Shown piece by piece: positions 36,717-45,400 of a stretch of 64,000 bases of DNA (positions are counted from its first letter, which is position 1; every line of letters starts with the position of its first letter). The notes beneath the pieces are model-generated. The model was not told the origin of the DNA. It saw nothing but the letters and a program-made list of their open reading frames with translations, and did not search any database. Source of the stretch: an uncultured Clostridia bacterium. Its GTDB lineage: Bacteria; Bacillota; Clostridia; Oscillospirales; CAG-272. The stretch lies in contig CALXXF010000003.1 of NCBI GenBank assembly GCA_944392615.1, positions 37,337 to 101,336 on the forward strand. Direction: 5' to 3'. Both the position numbers and the translations under genes were made by a program.

Positions 36717-38891
36717 TTGAAAAACTTCAAAAAAGCGTTTTCGATAATTCTTGCCGTGCTCATCATGGCGGGAGTTATAGCAGTCTTCAGCTCATGCAGC
36801 GGCGCGACTAAAGACGATCCCGGAGCGGTGATCGAAATATACATGCCCTATTCTGTCAGTTTCGACCCTGCGGTGGCATATGCGGACGATGCAAGCGCAA
36901 AACTCATGTCCCTGCTTTATCAGGGGCTTACAACGATCGACAGTAAGGGCAGGGTAAAGGGCGCTCTTGCCGACAGCTGGGAGACATATACCAACCGTGA
37001 CGGCGAGAAGGTGCTTGAAATAAAGCTCAAGGATACTGCCTGGAGCGACGGGCAATCTGTCGACGCTGAGGATTTTCTCGACTCCTGGGAGCGCATACTT
37101 GATCCGGAATTCAACTGCGAGGCGGCTTCTCTCCTGTTCTCTATAAAGAACGCGGTTGATGTAAAGAACGGTGTGCTCACACTCTCCGACCTCGGTGTCA
37201 CGGCGTCTACGCGTGATACTCTGACGATCGTGCTTGAGGATTGGGCAGATCCCGATACTTTCCTGCGCAACTGCGCCTCTGTTGCACTTTACCCCATACG
37301 CCGGGACGTTATAAACAAGATATATGACAGAGAAACACAGACTGAAAATGACTGGTCTACTCTGCCCGCAATAATGCAGACCAACGGACCTTTCTTCCTC
37401 AGAAGAGTGTCCTTCGGTTCACTTGCAGAAGGTACGACGATGCGTCCCTCCATGACACTTGAACGCAACACGAGCTATTACCTTGATCCTGATAAAAACG
37501 AAAGCGTCAATCACCTTGACAAATATGTCGTTCCTTACAGAATAGTAGTCAACATGACGTATGGAAATGACGATGTGGCTGATTTTGTCGATGACAAGAT
37601 GTCTGAATTCATTTCAGAGTACCGCCAGCAGCATGGGGTTGCTCCTGCCGACGACGTAAGAGAGCAGATACTTGCAGCGATGTCTGATGAGGAAAAGAAT
37701 TCGTACGGAAGCGCTTCTGCACTTGAAGAGGCTGTTAACGAAATGGTTGACGAGCGCGTCAGTCAAATGGTGCAGGACAGGTACAGTATAGAGTACGCCG
37801 CAGACTACATATCCAAGATAACTGAATCCAAGGATGCATACGTCGAAATGTATGACGAGGGAACGATACTTTATAACGGAGGTCTCCCCCAGTCGTACGA
37901 CGGGAAAGTGGTCCTTAAGGATATGATGATAACCGGTTCCTTCTATTTCAACACTGACAACGAGCTTTTTGCCGATGCAAATGTCAGAAAGGCTCTTTCA
38001 CTTGCCCTTGACAGAAAGGCAATAGCAGAAATGGTGAAGTATGCCAAGCCTGCCGATACACTCATAACCGATGGTGTCTTTGAGACGACAAGAAAAACAT
38101 CGTTCAAGGAAAACAGCGATTACGGAATTTCCACTACGCAGGATCTTGCAACTGCCCAGTCTCTTCTCAAATCCGCCGGTGTGACATCCGGAAGCTTCAG
38201 TATTTCCGTAAGGGCAACCGAGCAGGATATAACGATTGCACAGTACGCTGTTGAACAATGGGAGAAACTCGGATTTGACGTCAGCATCAGGATATACGGC
38301 TACAACCTTACCAACTACACCGAGCGTGAGCTTGTTGCCACAGACGAAAGAGACGAGAACGGAGCCATAATAAAGGTGTGGCAGGACGTAGTTATTTACG
38401 AAGGACTGTTGCATGACGGATATAACGATGCTTATAACAACGCCGATTTTGATGTAATATTCTACGACGTTAATATGCACTCGACCGATGCATTTGCCGC
38501 CCTTGCCCAGTTTGCGGCTGTGTATTCAGGCAGAGCTTATGATTTTTCCGGAACGTCGAATTTTGATGAGCTTATGACCCATGTTACAGGCTACTACAAT
38601 CCTGAGTATGATGAGATAATGAAGAGCGCGCTCGTTGAAACCGATTCTGCCAAGAGAGCACAGCTTCTCCATGAGGCAGAAGAACTTCTTCTGACCGATA
38701 TGCCTGTAACGCCGGTTATTTACTATCAGAATGCTTATATAGTTTCTGACGAGCTTGACGACTATACGACGTCTTATTTCGGATATACTATTTTCACCGA
38801 GGCGACTTACGACAACTATGTTCCTACAGAAACACAGCCTGTTACCGAGGCTCCTTCTACCGACCCTGAGGAAAGTGAGCAGGCTGCCTGA
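36717..38891 (+). CDS. Peptide ABC transporter substrate-binding lipoprotein (family 5)
   Basis: A 724-residue extracytoplasmic binding protein for oligopeptides or similar. It has a signal peptide with lipobox VFSSC (Cys near residue 27), and SBP_bac_5 features: PYSVSFDPAVAYADDA, LYQGLTTID, LKDTAWSDGQSVDAEDFLDSW, and FADANVRKALSLALDRKAIA. A helical insert of about 100 residues (about 281-380, EFISEYRQQHGVAP...VNEMVDERVSQMVQ) interrupts the usual fold, and the C-terminus is Pro/Thr/Glu-rich. The start is TTG 36717, 8 bases after AGGAGG. No permease or ATPase genes are adjacent, so its transporter must be encoded elsewhere. Confidence 0.9.
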   Translation: MKNFKKAFSIILAVLIMAGVIAVFSSCSGATKDDPGAVIEIYMPYSVSFDPAVAYADDASAKLMSLLYQGLTTIDSKGRVKGALADSWETYTNRDGEKVLEIKLKDTAWSDGQSVDAEDFLDSWERILDPEFNCEAASLLFSIKNAVDVKNGVLTLSDLGVTASTRDTLTIVLEDWADPDTFLRNCASVALYPIRRDVINKIYDRETQTENDWSTLPAIMQTNGPFFLRRVSFGSLAEGTTMRPSMTLERNTSYYLDPDKNESVNHLDKYVVPYRIVVNMTYGNDDVADFVDDKMSEFISEYRQQHGVAPADDVREQILAAMSDEEKNSYGSASALEEAVNEMVDERVSQMVQDRYSIEYAADYISKITESKDAYVEMYDEGTILYNGGLPQSYDGKVVLKDMMITGSFYFNTDNELFADANVRKALSLALDRKAIAEMVKYAKPADTLITDGVFETTRKTSFKENSDYGISTTQDLATAQSLLKSAGVTSGSFSISVRATEQDITIAQYAVEQWEKLGFDVSIRIYGYNLTNYTERELVATDERDENGAIIKVWQDVVIYEGLLHDGYNDAYNNADFDVIFYDVNMHSTDAFAALAQFAAVYSGRAYDFSGTSNFDELMTHVTGYYNPEYDEIMKSALVETDSAKRAQLLHEAEELLLTDMPVTPVIYYQNAYIVSDELDDYTTSYFGYTIFTEATYDNYVPTETQPVTEAPSTDPEESEQAA

Positions 38892-39000
38892 GAGGCGTGA
38901 ATTGTACCTGAAATCGTCCGGACAGCTTGTGAAACATACATTCTTACAGCTCTGTTCCTGTGATTCAGGTGGTTTTCTACTAATAATATGCCAGGTTACA

Positions 39001-39049
39001 AAAGGTCTGAATTCCCCTGCCGAACGCGGGGAATTCAGGTCTTTTTGCA
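39001..39049 (+). terminator. Intrinsic terminator after the binding protein
   Basis: CTGAATTCCCC and GGGGAATTCAG pair perfectly around TGCCGAACGC, with outer pairs and GTCTTTTTG following. Confidence 0.85.
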
Positions 39050-39086
39050 ACAAGGGCATTTTAATTCGTTCTGAGAGGTTTTTAAA

Positions 39087-39635
39087 ATGCAGCCCACACA
39101 ATTGACCGAAAAAAATGATATAAAAATATTTATACTCTACCTTCTCAACAATATAAATCAGCCTATGGAATACGCTGACATAAACGATATTGTGGTTCAG
39201 GATGGAATAGTCGGACCTATAGATTTTGCAGAGTGTTTTGCCGAGCTGCTTGACAGCGGGAATGTGATAGAGATAGTTGAAAATTCAAAGTCATATTACA
39301 TTATTTCCGACCGCGGCATACATATTGCCGAAAATCTCTCAAGCGATCTTAAACGGTATATAAAAGACAAAAGTCTTAAGAGCGCGCTGCGTCTGATTTC
39401 ATTCAAAAACGGCGGAAACAGTATAGAGACGAGCTTCAAATCGCGTGCTGACGGTAAATTTGATCTTTCATGCCGTATATTAAGCAAAAAAGAGCCGATA
39501 CTTGAAATAAATATAACCGTGGAGAATGAAAATCAGCTCAATCTTATGAGATACAACTTTAATGACAGGCCGGAGGTGGTTTACCGGGGGGTTCTTGCTC
39601 TGCTGACCGGTGAGATTGATTTTTTGTTAAACTGA
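39087..39635 (+). CDS. DUF4364 family protein
   Basis: A 182-residue protein of the Firmicutes DUF4364 family, seen by its start LTEKNDIKIFILYLLNNINQP and the pattern ITVENENQLNLMRYNFNDRP. The first 90 residues look like a winged helix (DFAECFAELLDSGNVIEI...YYIISDRG), so a DNA-binding role is possible, but no function is established. RBS GAGAGG upstream of ATG. It is a single-gene unit with its own terminator. Confidence 0.82.
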   Translation: MQPTQLTEKNDIKIFILYLLNNINQPMEYADINDIVVQDGIVGPIDFAECFAELLDSGNVIEIVENSKSYYIISDRGIHIAENLSSDLKRYIKDKSLKSALRLISFKNGGNSIETSFKSRADGKFDLSCRILSKKEPILEINITVENENQLNLMRYNFNDRPEVVYRGVLALLTGEIDFLLN

Positions 39636-39714
39636 TGTGCTTAATTTATCGCAATGAATTCAGCCTGCGGAATCTGTCTCTTAAACAATCAAACGCTGCT
39701 TAATCTCGCTGTAT

Positions 39715-39756
39715 GGCGCTTATCAAAGCCTGTCTCGGCTCGATAAGCGTCTTTTT
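39715..39756 (+). terminator. Intrinsic terminator after the DUF4364 gene
   Basis: GGCGCTTATC-AAAGCC pairs with GGCT-CGATAAGCGTC, followed by TTTTT (39752-39756). Confidence 0.85.
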
Positions 39757-39820
39757 ACAGAGAACAGATTCTTATCCTGTATTTTACTGTCATATTGCAC
39801 TCAAAAAATAAAAAAAAGTG

Positions 39821-39848
39821 TTGACAAAATGTAAAATTGTGTTATAAT
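39821..39848 (+). promoter_or_regulatory. Perfect consensus sigma-A promoter for the SigH-like gene
   Basis: TTGACA (39821-39826), 16-base spacer, TATAAT (39843-39848), within an A-rich run. Both hexamers are exact consensus. Transcription would start near 39855, about 245 bases before the likely translational start. Confidence 0.85.
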
Positions 39849-40101
39849 GACTTACAGTAGTCTGACGGGGTCTGTTTTTATTGGCAGGCAAGTGCGTTGC
39901 GGAGTCCTGGGTTGTCAGAAATTTCATGTCCATGACAGAAGTGTACTTGTTCTATCATTTTATCGTTACCAAAGGAAGACACTTTCTTGTATCGGTGCTG
40001 TCGCATTACAGTGTGTGCTCGCGCAACAAGGCGAGTTATCCCCGTTTTTCGGCCTTTGCGGTCGTTTTCATCTACAAGCGGTTATGCCGTTGAGGTGCTT
40101 T

Positions 40102-40650
40102 TTGGATATTGATGAAAGGCTTTATGCCACGCTTTCTGCTGTAAAACAGGGCGATGATGTTGCTTTTTCCCGTTTGTGCGAGGATTATCGCGCGTTGGTA
40201 AAAAAAATGGTTCGCAGTTTCAGCAAGACCATTCCGGACGTCGATCCAGATGATCTGGAGCAGGAAGCGCTTTGTGCATTGAGCGAGGCTGCCAGAAGAT
40301 ATGACCTCGGTATAGCAAATAAAGTGACTTTCGGGCTTTATGCCAAGGTGTGCATAAAGAACAAAATGATTTCGATGCGGCGCAAGTTTGTTGCGCGGAG
40401 CAATATTAATCCAGTTAAGGAAGTCGGCACTGCCGGTGAACGGAAGAGCGAGTTGCTCACGTCCGCGTTAGGCGAAGATGCTAAAAAACTTCTCTCGCGC
40501 TACGAGTATAAGGTGCTTACCCTCTATATCTCGGAAAGCTCTTACACTTATAAAGAAATCGCCCGCCGTCTCGGCAGGAGCGAAAAATCGGTTGATAATG
40601 CAGTATATCGGATCAAAAGAAAGCTCAAGGATAAATATTCCATTATATAG
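40102..40650 (+). CDS. SigH-like RNA polymerase sigma factor
   Basis: A 182-residue sigma-70 family factor. Region 2 is seen in DPDDLEQEALCALSEAARRYD, region 4 in LSRYEYKVLTLYISESSYTY and EIARRLGRSEKSVDNAVYRIK, the latter close to SigH. The frame is open from 39847, but residues before the LDIDERL block do not look like protein; TTG at 40102 has GAGGTG 4 bases upstream and is my choice (ATG 40084 lacks a site). If SigH, it would act at the onset of sporulation and stationary phase; rlmB, a neighbour of sigH in Bacillus, lies 0.9 kb downstream. A divergent orphan sigma factor is the alternative. Confidence 0.75.
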   Translation: MDIDERLYATLSAVKQGDDVAFSRLCEDYRALVKKMVRSFSKTIPDVDPDDLEQEALCALSEAARRYDLGIANKVTFGLYAKVCIKNKMISMRRKFVARSNINPVKEVGTAGERKSELLTSALGEDAKKLLSRYEYKVLTLYISESSYTYKEIARRLGRSEKSVDNAVYRIKRKLKDKYSII

Positions 40651-40715
40651 TTATTATTATATTTTCGATTCAAATAACCGCGTATTTCGAATCTTTTGAT
40701 CTTTATACGTGTATA

Positions 40716-40783
40716 TGCCCGATGTAGCTTAAGTAAGAGCGTTGTAGCAGTGCAAAGGTGACGGTTAAAGTCCGTCCGGGGTA
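40716..40783 (+). ncRNA. tRNA-like element in leader of zinc-ribbon gene
   Basis: The stretch reads like a damaged tRNA: a D-arm-like GTAGCTTAAGTAAGAGC, an anticodon-arm-like segment about four bases too short (TTGTAGCAGTGCAA), and a T-arm GACGG-TTAAAGT-CCGTC with the T-loop TTAAAGT (usual TTCAAGT). The ends TGCCC and GGGTA can pair over five bases. It is followed by GGTAATTACC and six T, and then by the zinc-ribbon gene. It may be a decayed tRNA or a tRNA-mimic leader. It is not a normal tRNA gene. Confidence 0.35.
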
Positions 40784-40817
40784 ATTACCATTTTTTATTT
40801 AAAGCGAGGAGTTAATC

Positions 40818-41099
40818 ATGTACCAGGACATCACATTGAAGTGCAAGGATTGCGGCGAGGATTTCGTCTTTACCGCGGGTGAACAGGAGTTCTACGCGGA
40901 AAAGGGCTTCCAGAACCAGCCCCAGAGATGCAAGAAGTGCCGCGACAGCCGTAAGAACGCGGGCAAGGCGCCCAAGGAAATGTTTGAAACGGTTTGCGCT
41001 AAGTGCGGAGGACCCGCGAGAGTTCCTTTCCAGCCCAGCAGCGACAGACCCGTTTACTGCAGCGAGTGCTTTGCTGCCATTAAGGCTGCCCAGCAGTAA
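40818..41099 (+). CDS. Small protein with two zinc-ribbon (CxxC) pairs
   Basis: A 93-residue protein of the zinc-ribbon (zf-trcl / CxxC...CxxC) type: first ribbon CKDCGEDFVFTAGEQEFY to RCKKCRDSRK, second CAKCGGPARVPF to VYCSECF, which gives eight cysteines for two zinc ions. The FTAGEQEFYAEKGF block is typical of this small family found across many bacteria. The function is unknown; nucleic acid binding is often assumed. The codon use is strong and the RBS (GAGGAG) good, suggesting high expression. Confidence 0.85.
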   Translation: MYQDITLKCKDCGEDFVFTAGEQEFYAEKGFQNQPQRCKKCRDSRKNAGKAPKEMFETVCAKCGGPARVPFQPSSDRPVYCSECFAAIKAAQQ

Positions 41100-41164
41100 T
41101 CTTGCGGCGGTTCGACAGTGCTGCCTTGCGGTTGAGTGCTGTTATCTGACTTCAAATGGCTGAA

Positions 41165-41218
41165 AAAAGGACACACCGGCGACTGCGCTGTCTTGCGCAC
41201 GCGGTGTGTCCTTTTGTG
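41165..41218 (+). terminator. Intrinsic terminator after the zinc-ribbon gene
   Basis: AAAAGGACACACCG (41165-41178) pairs with CGGTGTGTCCTTTT (41202-41215); an inner stem with a GCGC core fills the loop. The rest of the gap to 41528 has no recognisable feature. Confidence 0.88.
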
Positions 41219-41528
41219 CTTGTTTATATGGCAAATGCGGTTTGAGCGCGTATTCACGCAGGCACCGATGTTGTGTTGCTTTTATCCGCCTGACTGCTGC
41301 ACCTATTTAAATTTCAACTGCCGCTCATTAAGATATCGATCGCTGCGCTTATTTATATATCGTTTATTTGAATGTGCCCTCTGCACTGTACGGTACGGAC
41401 GCATGTCCGGCACAACATAAGATATCTGAGCCCTGAATTTGTTTTTCATGGTCGTATAATGGATTATTTTGTTTTCTGCTTTTTGAATGGCGCGGGTACT
41501 GTAAACTGAAAGGACGGAAATTGTAAAA

Positions 41529-42395
41529 ATGTACAAAAACAATAAAAAAGAAAATGGCGAAAGAAAATACCGTTCCGGTGAAAAAACCGGTTCTGCAAGG
41601 CGCATGTCTGATTATACAAGAGAAGTAAATGAAAAAAACTTCCCACATGACAGCATTCAAACAGATGAAAATATAATATACGGTCGGAACGCAGTTATAG
41701 AAGCTCTCAAAAGTGACAGGGATATAGAAAAAATATTTATCAGACGCAACGACAGGGAAGGTTCGCTTCGCGTAATAGCCGCTCTTGCTTCCGAAAAAGG
41801 AATTCCGTTTGTGGACATATCCCAGGAAAGGCTCGACGAAATTACTGCAAAAGGCGCACATCAGGGAGTAGCAGCTCTTGCATGCTGTGTCGAATATTTG
41901 AGTATAGACGAACTTATAAAAGAAACTGAGAATAAAAGTGAACCTGCTTTTTTTGTCGTATGTGACGAGATAAGCGATCCACATAACTTCGGAGCTATCA
42001 TACGCAGCGCTGTTTGCTGCGGGGCCAACGGTATAATAGTTCCCAAAAGAAGGAGCGCACCTCTTTCTGCGGTGGCAGTGAAAGCTTCTGCCGGCGCAGT
42101 AAATTATATGAAATTTGCCAAAGTTGCAAACATTGCGTCTGCAATAGACAAGCTGAAGGAGCATGGGATATGGGTCTACGGAGCCGACGCATCAGGAACA
42201 TCGCTATGGTCATCTGATATGAGAGGCCCGATAGCGGTAGTACTCGGAAACGAGGGAGACGGTTTGTCAAGACTGGTAAAGGAAAAGTGTGATTTTCTTG
42301 TTTCGATACCCATGTATGGACCAATCGACTCCTTTAATGTGTCCTGCGCTGCATCTGTGATACTTGCCGGCGCCGCGAAGCAGAGAAATTCATAA
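41529..42395 (+). CDS. rlmB: 23S rRNA (guanosine-2'-O-)-methyltransferase RlmB
   Basis: A 288-residue TrmH-family methylase acting on the ribose of G2251 in 23S rRNA. After a basic, likely disordered N-terminus (about 45 residues), the substrate-binding domain begins IIYGRNAVIEALKS, followed by AKGAHQGVAAL. The SPOUT knot shows all three motifs: CDEISDPHNFGAIIRSA, VVLGNEGDGLSRLVKEKC, and SFNVSCAASVILAG. RBS spacing at ATG 41529 is poor (AAAGGA 15 bases upstream); a later ATG in MSDYTRE is possible. It is followed 48 bases later by the pseudo-P-type ATPase gene. Confidence 0.94.
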   Translation: MYKNNKKENGERKYRSGEKTGSARRMSDYTREVNEKNFPHDSIQTDENIIYGRNAVIEALKSDRDIEKIFIRRNDREGSLRVIAALASEKGIPFVDISQERLDEITAKGAHQGVAALACCVEYLSIDELIKETENKSEPAFFVVCDEISDPHNFGAIIRSAVCCGANGIIVPKRRSAPLSAVAVKASAGAVNYMKFAKVANIASAIDKLKEHGIWVYGADASGTSLWSSDMRGPIAVVLGNEGDGLSRLVKEKCDFLVSIPMYGPIDSFNVSCAASVILAGAAKQRNS

Positions 42396-42443
42396 TGGGA
42401 AGCTTTATGCCAACAGTTTTTTCTATACATGAAGGGGATAAGG

Positions 42444-45400
42444 ATGGGTAGCAGCAAAAAAAAATCCGAGCCAGAAGAAATACTTGAGCGCCTTCTTAAA
42501 AAAGTTTCCTCAGATTCATATTCCGACGAACCGTCGCCAAAAAAGTCTTCCGACGATTCACTCACATTTGAGGATATTCTGACAAAGCTGAAAGTTGCCA
42601 ATTCAGAGCCTGATGAAAACGGACATGACAGGGAATCATTGTCAGAGAAGAAGGAAAATGCCGTTGATGAAAACGAGGACGACGGATATGAAGAGCTTGA
42701 ATTTGATGATTCTCCAATAATACCGGACTATAAAAATTACAATATGATCGGAAATGTGAATATCCGAGGCGCGGAAAAAGACGGCTTTTCTGGGGTGAAT
42801 TATGATGCAGGTAGTTCTTCCGGCTGCCTGTCTGACCGTAATGCAGACGATTTTGCTTCCTATATCAGCGATGCTTCTGCATCTGATGACTCCGATGATA
42901 CTGAGGGCAAAGACTCTGTCGAATACAAACACAGCGCCGACGACGAAGACGCCGACGATGAAGACGCCGACGCCGAAGACACCGACGACGAAGACACCGA
43001 CGATGAAGACGACGACGATGAAGACGACGACGATGAAGACGCCGACGACGAAGACGCCGACGATGAAGACGCCGACGCCGAAGACGCCGACGATGAAGAC
43101 GCCGACGACGAAGACGCCGACGATGAAGACGACGATGCCGAAGACGCCGACGATGAAGACGCCGACGACGAAGACGACGAAGAGAACATTGAGGATAAAG
43201 ATGACTACTATAACTTTGCGATCGATACTTTTTCTGATGATCAACTTGCAGAGCTTGATATAGCGGAACTTTTCGGCTTTTCGGAAATAATACAAAAAGA
43301 CGCTGATGAAAAATATCTGACATACGATGACAGCGATATTTTGCCGGAAGGTAAGGCTGCTTTAAGTGAAAAAGAACCGAATGATCAAAACGGTTCGGAA
43401 GACGATTTCAATGCTGAAACAGGGGCAGACTCACAGCATGGCGACAAAACGACTACCCGTACAGCCGTCAGCCAAGACACTGCTGACTCTGATATTAACG
43501 GTGAGCAGGATGTTGCTTCCGACAGTTTTTCTGATAATAGAGAGAATATAAAGAAAGAACGAAAAAAAATCAGCACTCCGATTGAGGATGAGAGCGTTCA
43601 GAATATACAGGAAAGCGACAGCGTGCCTAAAGCGGGTCGCGCAAACCGTGAATATACGGCTCACTCTCAGACAGGATATATAAAATCCGGTTACAGAGTC
43701 CAGCTGGAGTATGAGACAGTCAGAACGGCGGCAGCCGCAATACTTTTTATAGCGGCGTTTCTTATTGAAAATCTTGATCTTTTCGGAATAGGACTGCTTT
43801 CTGTTGCGGTAAATCCTCTTGTCGCCTCTCTTGTATCCCTTCTTATCTCTTTGGCAGCCCTTTGGCTTTGTCTCAGAGAAGCATATGAGGGCTTTTTCAT
43901 GCTCCTGAAGGCAAGGCCAATGCCTGAAAGCGCTGTTATTCCTCTTTTTGCTGTTTCTGTGATTTATCTTCTTCTGTCTTTTCTGTCCGGCGGACAGCCG
44001 AAAATGGTTTTCGGCGCTGTATTTTGCTTGTTTGTATTTCTCTGTAAAGTGAGAACTTTTTTGCGACTGCTCAGAGAAATAAAAACATTTGCTGTCATAA
44101 GCTCCGAAAAGCCCAAAAGGATACTGTGTCCGCTTTCAGCTGATATGTCGGTTGCAGAATCAAATGCTTTCAAAGGATATGTCGATGAGAACACTGAAAG
44201 CTACTGCGTAAAGCGCTCCCTCTTCTATAGCGGGTATTTTTCTGAAACAGGAAAGTACGGTAAGAAAAAGATATTCTGCGGGATATTTTTGCTCATCGCT
44301 TTTTTGGCAGCAACAGTCGTTTTTCTTTCCTCCTTCCTTACAGGCGGGAGTTTTGTCGACGCACTCTCTTATGCTGCGGCATGCCTGTTCCTGACGCTTC
44401 CGTTCTGCTGTGCAGTCTCTTTTGAAATACCGCTCTTTTGTTGTGCCGACGTGGCATCGAAACGCTCATGCGCAATAGTGGGAGAGGCGGCTTTCGACGC
44501 TCTGTCGCGTGACGGGATAATCAGCTTTTCCGACAACGATATCTTTCCACAGGGCAACATACGTCTTGTGAATATCGTGCTTTTCGGCAAAAAAAATGTA
44601 GAAAAGATACTCGAATACACGGCTCTTGTTTTCTACGAGATAAATTCATCTGTCAGTAAGACGATACTTAAATCAATACCATCATATAAGCTTGACGACG
44701 GCATAATAATAAACGAGATATACGACGATGGAATAGACGCTCTTATAAACGACGAAAGGGTACTTGTAGGAAGTCGCGATTTTCTTCTTGGATACGGCAT
44801 TGCTTTTCCGAAGAGCTATCGTGAAAAGAAAACCGGGTACGCTCTTATGTATGTCGCGGTCTCTGATTCTCTTGCAGGACGATTTGATTTCGACTACGCA
44901 ATGGATCCTGATGTCGGGGACTCGATGCGGCATATATGCGACAGCGGAAAATACATAGCCGTCCGCACTCTTGACCCGAACATTACGCCGACGCTCATGT
45001 CTGACAAAATAGATTATCAGAATGTTCCGCTGCGTCTTGTCAAACAGCGCGACGACCGTGAACTCTGGCGTATGAGAAAGAGGGTGTCAGGACCTGTTGT
45101 AAGCCTGATTGGCACCAAAGCGCTAATGAGCACTCTCGCCATATGTACAAAGGGTATTTTTTGGCTGAGAGCTGCCGTGATTGCCGGATTTGCTTCATTT
45201 GCCGCCGGGTGTGCACTTGTCGCCTCCTCTCTTGCAATTCAAAACGTGTCGTTGCTTAATTCCCGCTCAATAATTCTGTTTCACCTTTTGTGGACTCTTG
45301 TTTCTTTCCTTCCTGCTGTATTTATACGCCTGAGCAGACGAAGATCAGACAAAAATGCCGGCAAGGGCGGAAAAGGTAGTGACAAGAACAGAAAAGTCAA

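Noticed and set aside
39847..40101. 85-residue N-terminal extension of the SigH-like sigma factor
   Set aside because: It starts on top of the -10 element, has no RBS and no protein-like composition; the TTG at 40102 has a GAGGTG site.
42642..43323. Long open frames on both strands across the acidic repeat (Val/Phe/Gly-, Ser/Ala-, Arg- and Thr/Pro-rich)
   Set aside because: They are by-products of a GAC/GAT/GCC/GAA-type repeat, which has few stops in any frame; only the Asp/Glu frame joins a continuous protein with an RBS.
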